Shown here piece after piece: positions 4,540 through 5,987 of a stretch of DNA of 5,987 nucleotides. This DNA is from Polaromonas sp. (GTDB taxonomy: Bacteria > Pseudomonadota > Gammaproteobacteria > Burkholderiales > Burkholderiaceae_C). Where the stretch lies: positions 1 to 5,987 of the forward strand of contig JAJAYS010000308.1 of assembly GCA_026786065.1 (NCBI GenBank), written 5' to 3'. The notes below the pieces were generated by a model. It searched no databases and had not been told where the DNA came from. It worked only from the letters and a program-made list of their open reading frames with translations. How positions within the stretch are numbered: position 1 is the first letter of the stretch; the number at the start of each line of letters is the position of its first letter. The position numbers were made by a program, and so were the translations under genes.

Positions 4540-5507
4540 TCGACCGGGGCACAGTCCTCGGGCGCAGGCACCATTAGCCGCAGCGCCAGCGGGGCTACCT
4601 CGAACACCAGCGGCGATGTCATCCAGACGATCTCCCCGTCGGTCGCCACCTTGATGCGGCGCACGCCCCGCAAGCGCACCGTCATGCGGCGAAACGAAAA
4701 GCTGTCCACGGTGTTGGCCTCGCCCAGCCGGCCCAACACGCCGCGCAGTAACAACCCGAACAGCGCCAGCGAGCCAATTGGTTTGAGGACGATGGCCACG
4801 AGCTCGCCCTGCTCCGTCGCATCGGCGTCGCTCGCCTCGATCCCGACGCGTTCGAGTTGCAAACGGTTGTTGCCGACGAACAGCGTGGGGGTGCGCAGCG
4901 CCATAGTCTTGCCGCCGAGTTCAACCTCGAGTTTGAGTTGGCGGCTGTGCCGGGCCAGCGTTGCCAGGCCGGACAAAAAAGCTACTGCGCGGCTGCGGCC
5001 CAATTGTTGTTTCCAGGTTTCCCGGTCTTCCAGCAGTTGCGGGTAAAGACCGAGACTGGCATTGACCAGAAACACCTTTCCGTTAACCTGCCCGACCTGC
5101 ACCGGCAGCACTCGAGCGCCGACCAGCGCCTGCGCGGCAGCCCGGGTGTCCTGCGGTATCGCATTGACCCGGCCAAAATAATTAAAGGTGCCCTGCGGCA
5201 AAACCCCGAACGGGCAACCGCTGCCCAGCACCGCTCCGGCGACGGCATTGATCGTGCCGTCGCCCCCGGCGGCCACCACCACCCCGCCCTGCGCCAGCGC
5301 GAGCGCCACCGCACGCGATGCCAATTGCGCAATCGACGCGCCGGTGTCGGCTGTCAAAAATTCGGCCCGGCGACCAGCCTGCTCAAACACCTCGCCCATC
5401 ACGCGCCGGGCTTCCTGCGCGTCGTTGTTGCCGGAGCCGGCATTCAACACCACGAACAGAGGACCGTTCCTGGCTGCAATTTCCGCATCGGCTTGAGATT
5501 GGGGCAT
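4536..5507 (-). CDS. Diacylglycerol kinase family lipid kinase (DagK/YegS-like)
   Basis: A 323-residue enzyme of the DAGK catalytic family, expected to transfer phosphate from ATP to a lipid such as diacylglycerol, at the cytoplasmic membrane face. Seen, numbered from the ATG at 5507: NAGSG (22-26), the nucleotide-binding GGDGT (81-85) followed by INAV, LPQGTFNYFGR (103-113), a variant of the LPxGTxNDFAR block, FVGNN (210-214) and the late conserved DGE (290-292). No signal peptide or transmembrane segment is evident; hydrophobic residues at about 239-258 may contact membrane. The start is uncertain: a TTG at 5513 lies two codons upstream, and AAGGCG (complement of 5525-5530) is poorly spaced for either. 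The TGA stop overlaps the start of the metallophosphoesterase, defining an operon. YegS-type members phosphorylate phosphatidylglycerol, so the substrate is open. Confidence 0.9.
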   Translation of the reverse strand: MPQSQADAEIAARNGPLFVVLNAGSGNNDAQEARRVMGEVFEQAGRRAEFLTADTGASIAQLASRAVALALAQGGVVVAAGGDGTINAVAGAVLGSGCPFGVLPQGTFNYFGRVNAIPQDTRAAAQALVGARVLPVQVGQVNGKVFLVNASLGLYPQLLEDRETWKQQLGRSRAVAFLSGLATLARHSRQLKLEVELGGKTMALRTPTLFVGNNRLQLERVGIEASDADATEQGELVAIVLKPIGSLALFGLLLRGVLGRLGEANTVDSFSFRRMTVRLRGVRRIKVATDGEIVWMTSPLVFEVAPLALRLMVPAPEDCAPVE

Positions 5508-5706
5508 CCCCAAGATTAGGCGAGCGCCTTCACCGGCCCTGTCAGCCGAAGCCGCCTCAGAGGCGGGCCAGCCGCCGCAAGCGAAGGACGCCGTGAATCC
5601 CGGCTCGGTGGCCGAAATGACAGCCGCATGGGCCTATGCACCGGGGGTTCCTGGAAATGCCCCAGCACGCTGGCCCAACCGTGCGCCGCCCGTGCACCTC
5701 GGGTCG
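5508..5706 (-). other. Gap between SIMPL gene and lipid kinase
   Basis: About 199 bp without a credible gene; the 64-codon minus-strand frame across it is rich in arginine and proline and has no motif. It contains one compact hairpin, CCGCCT-CAG-AGGCGG (5552-5566), without a T-run. I see no convincing promoter, so whether the kinase operon has its own promoter or is read through from the SIMPL gene is undecided. Confidence 0.5.
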
Positions 5707-5987
5707 TCACTTCATCTGAACCGAACCCGAAACGCTCACCAGCACCGTGATTTTCCCGGCTTCAACCGGAATACCGGCCTCGGCCGACTCTCCGCGAGCC
5801 TGCGCGGCCATGTTGCGCGGCCGCGGCGGCGAGCCCGCGTCACTCGCGTTCACCGCCACTTCGCGCAGCGTGAAGGTCGCAAAGCCAAAAGCCCGCGCCA
5901 CCTCGCCAGCCTTAATCTTGAATTGCGCAATGGCCAGCGACTGGGCCTGGGCCTCCAGGCGAACCCGCTGCTCCGGGCTCAGCGCAA
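5707..5987 (-). CDS. SIMPL (DUF541) domain protein, C-terminal part (cut by right edge)
   Basis: The minus-strand frame is open from the right edge to the TGA at 5709-5707, giving the last 92 residues. Seen: an alanine-rich helical stretch LEAQAQSLAIAQFKIKAGEVARAFG, a strand FTLREVAVNAS, a variable proline-rich loop (SPPRPRNM) and the ending VEAGKITVLVSVSGSVQMK. This order and the terminal PVEAG-x-(I/V)TV-x-V-x-VSGSVQ match the end of SIMPL proteins such as E. coli YggE and Brucella BP26, which are exported and reported to affect oxidative stress or to form oligomeric assemblies. The N-terminal signal peptide would be outside the window. It precedes the lipid kinase on the same strand after about 200 bp, so co-transcription is possible but unproven. 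Confidence 0.8.
   Translation of the reverse strand, partial: ALSPEQRVRLEAQAQSLAIAQFKIKAGEVARAFGFATFTLREVAVNASDAGSPPRPRNMAAQARGESAEAGIPVEAGKITVLVSVSGSVQMK

Noticed and set aside
5516..5710. 64-codon minus-strand frame between the SIMPL and kinase genes
   Set aside because: Short, arginine/proline-rich, no ribosome binding site or motif; more likely non-coding spacer.

Overview
The window is GC-rich (by eye well above 60%) double-stranded bacterial chromosome with tightly packed genes on both strands. Protein resemblances (a BdhA very close to the Ralstonia/Burkholderiales type, a DagK-like lipid kinase with the LPQGTFNYFG signature) and an AT-rich two-hairpin repeat of a kind I associate with Comamonadaceae genomes suggest a betaproteobacterium of order Burkholderiales, probably family Comamonadaceae (Polaromonas/Rhodoferax/Variovorax-like). 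The family assignment is inference from memory, not a search.

Layout. (1) 1-451, minus: 5' part of an alpha/beta hydrolase that runs off the left edge. (2) 452-551: short divergent promoter region. (3) 552-1334, plus: bdhA, D-3-hydroxybutyrate dehydrogenase. (4) 1413-2525, minus: FAD-dependent oxidoreductase of the L-2-hydroxyglutarate oxidase type, convergent with bdhA and carrying a short hairpin repeat inside its reading frame. (5) 2526-2842: 317-bp divergent regulatory region with an operator-like inverted repeat and a consensus -35 box. (6) 2843-3457, plus: secreted OmpA-type beta-barrel outer membrane protein, followed by a good intrinsic terminator at 3495-3527 that also looks usable from the other strand. 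(7) 3458-3720: convergent gap that additionally holds a 96-nt, 38-base-pair imperfect palindrome (3573-3668), the most unusual object here. (8) 3721-5507, minus: an operon of a diacylglycerol-kinase-family lipid kinase and a calcineurin-like metallophosphoesterase whose stop and start codons overlap. (9) 5707-5987, minus: C-terminal end of a SIMPL (DUF541) protein cut by the right edge.

Functionally the genes are mostly housekeeping or metabolic: hydroxybutyrate oxidation (polyhydroxybutyrate catabolism), 2-hydroxyacid oxidation, lipid phosphorylation, phosphoester cleavage and envelope proteins. I see no mobile element genes, CRISPR array, tRNA, rRNA or defence system. The unexplained items are non-coding: the long palindrome in the 3' region of the kinase/phosphoesterase operon and the repeat captured inside the oxidoreductase gene.
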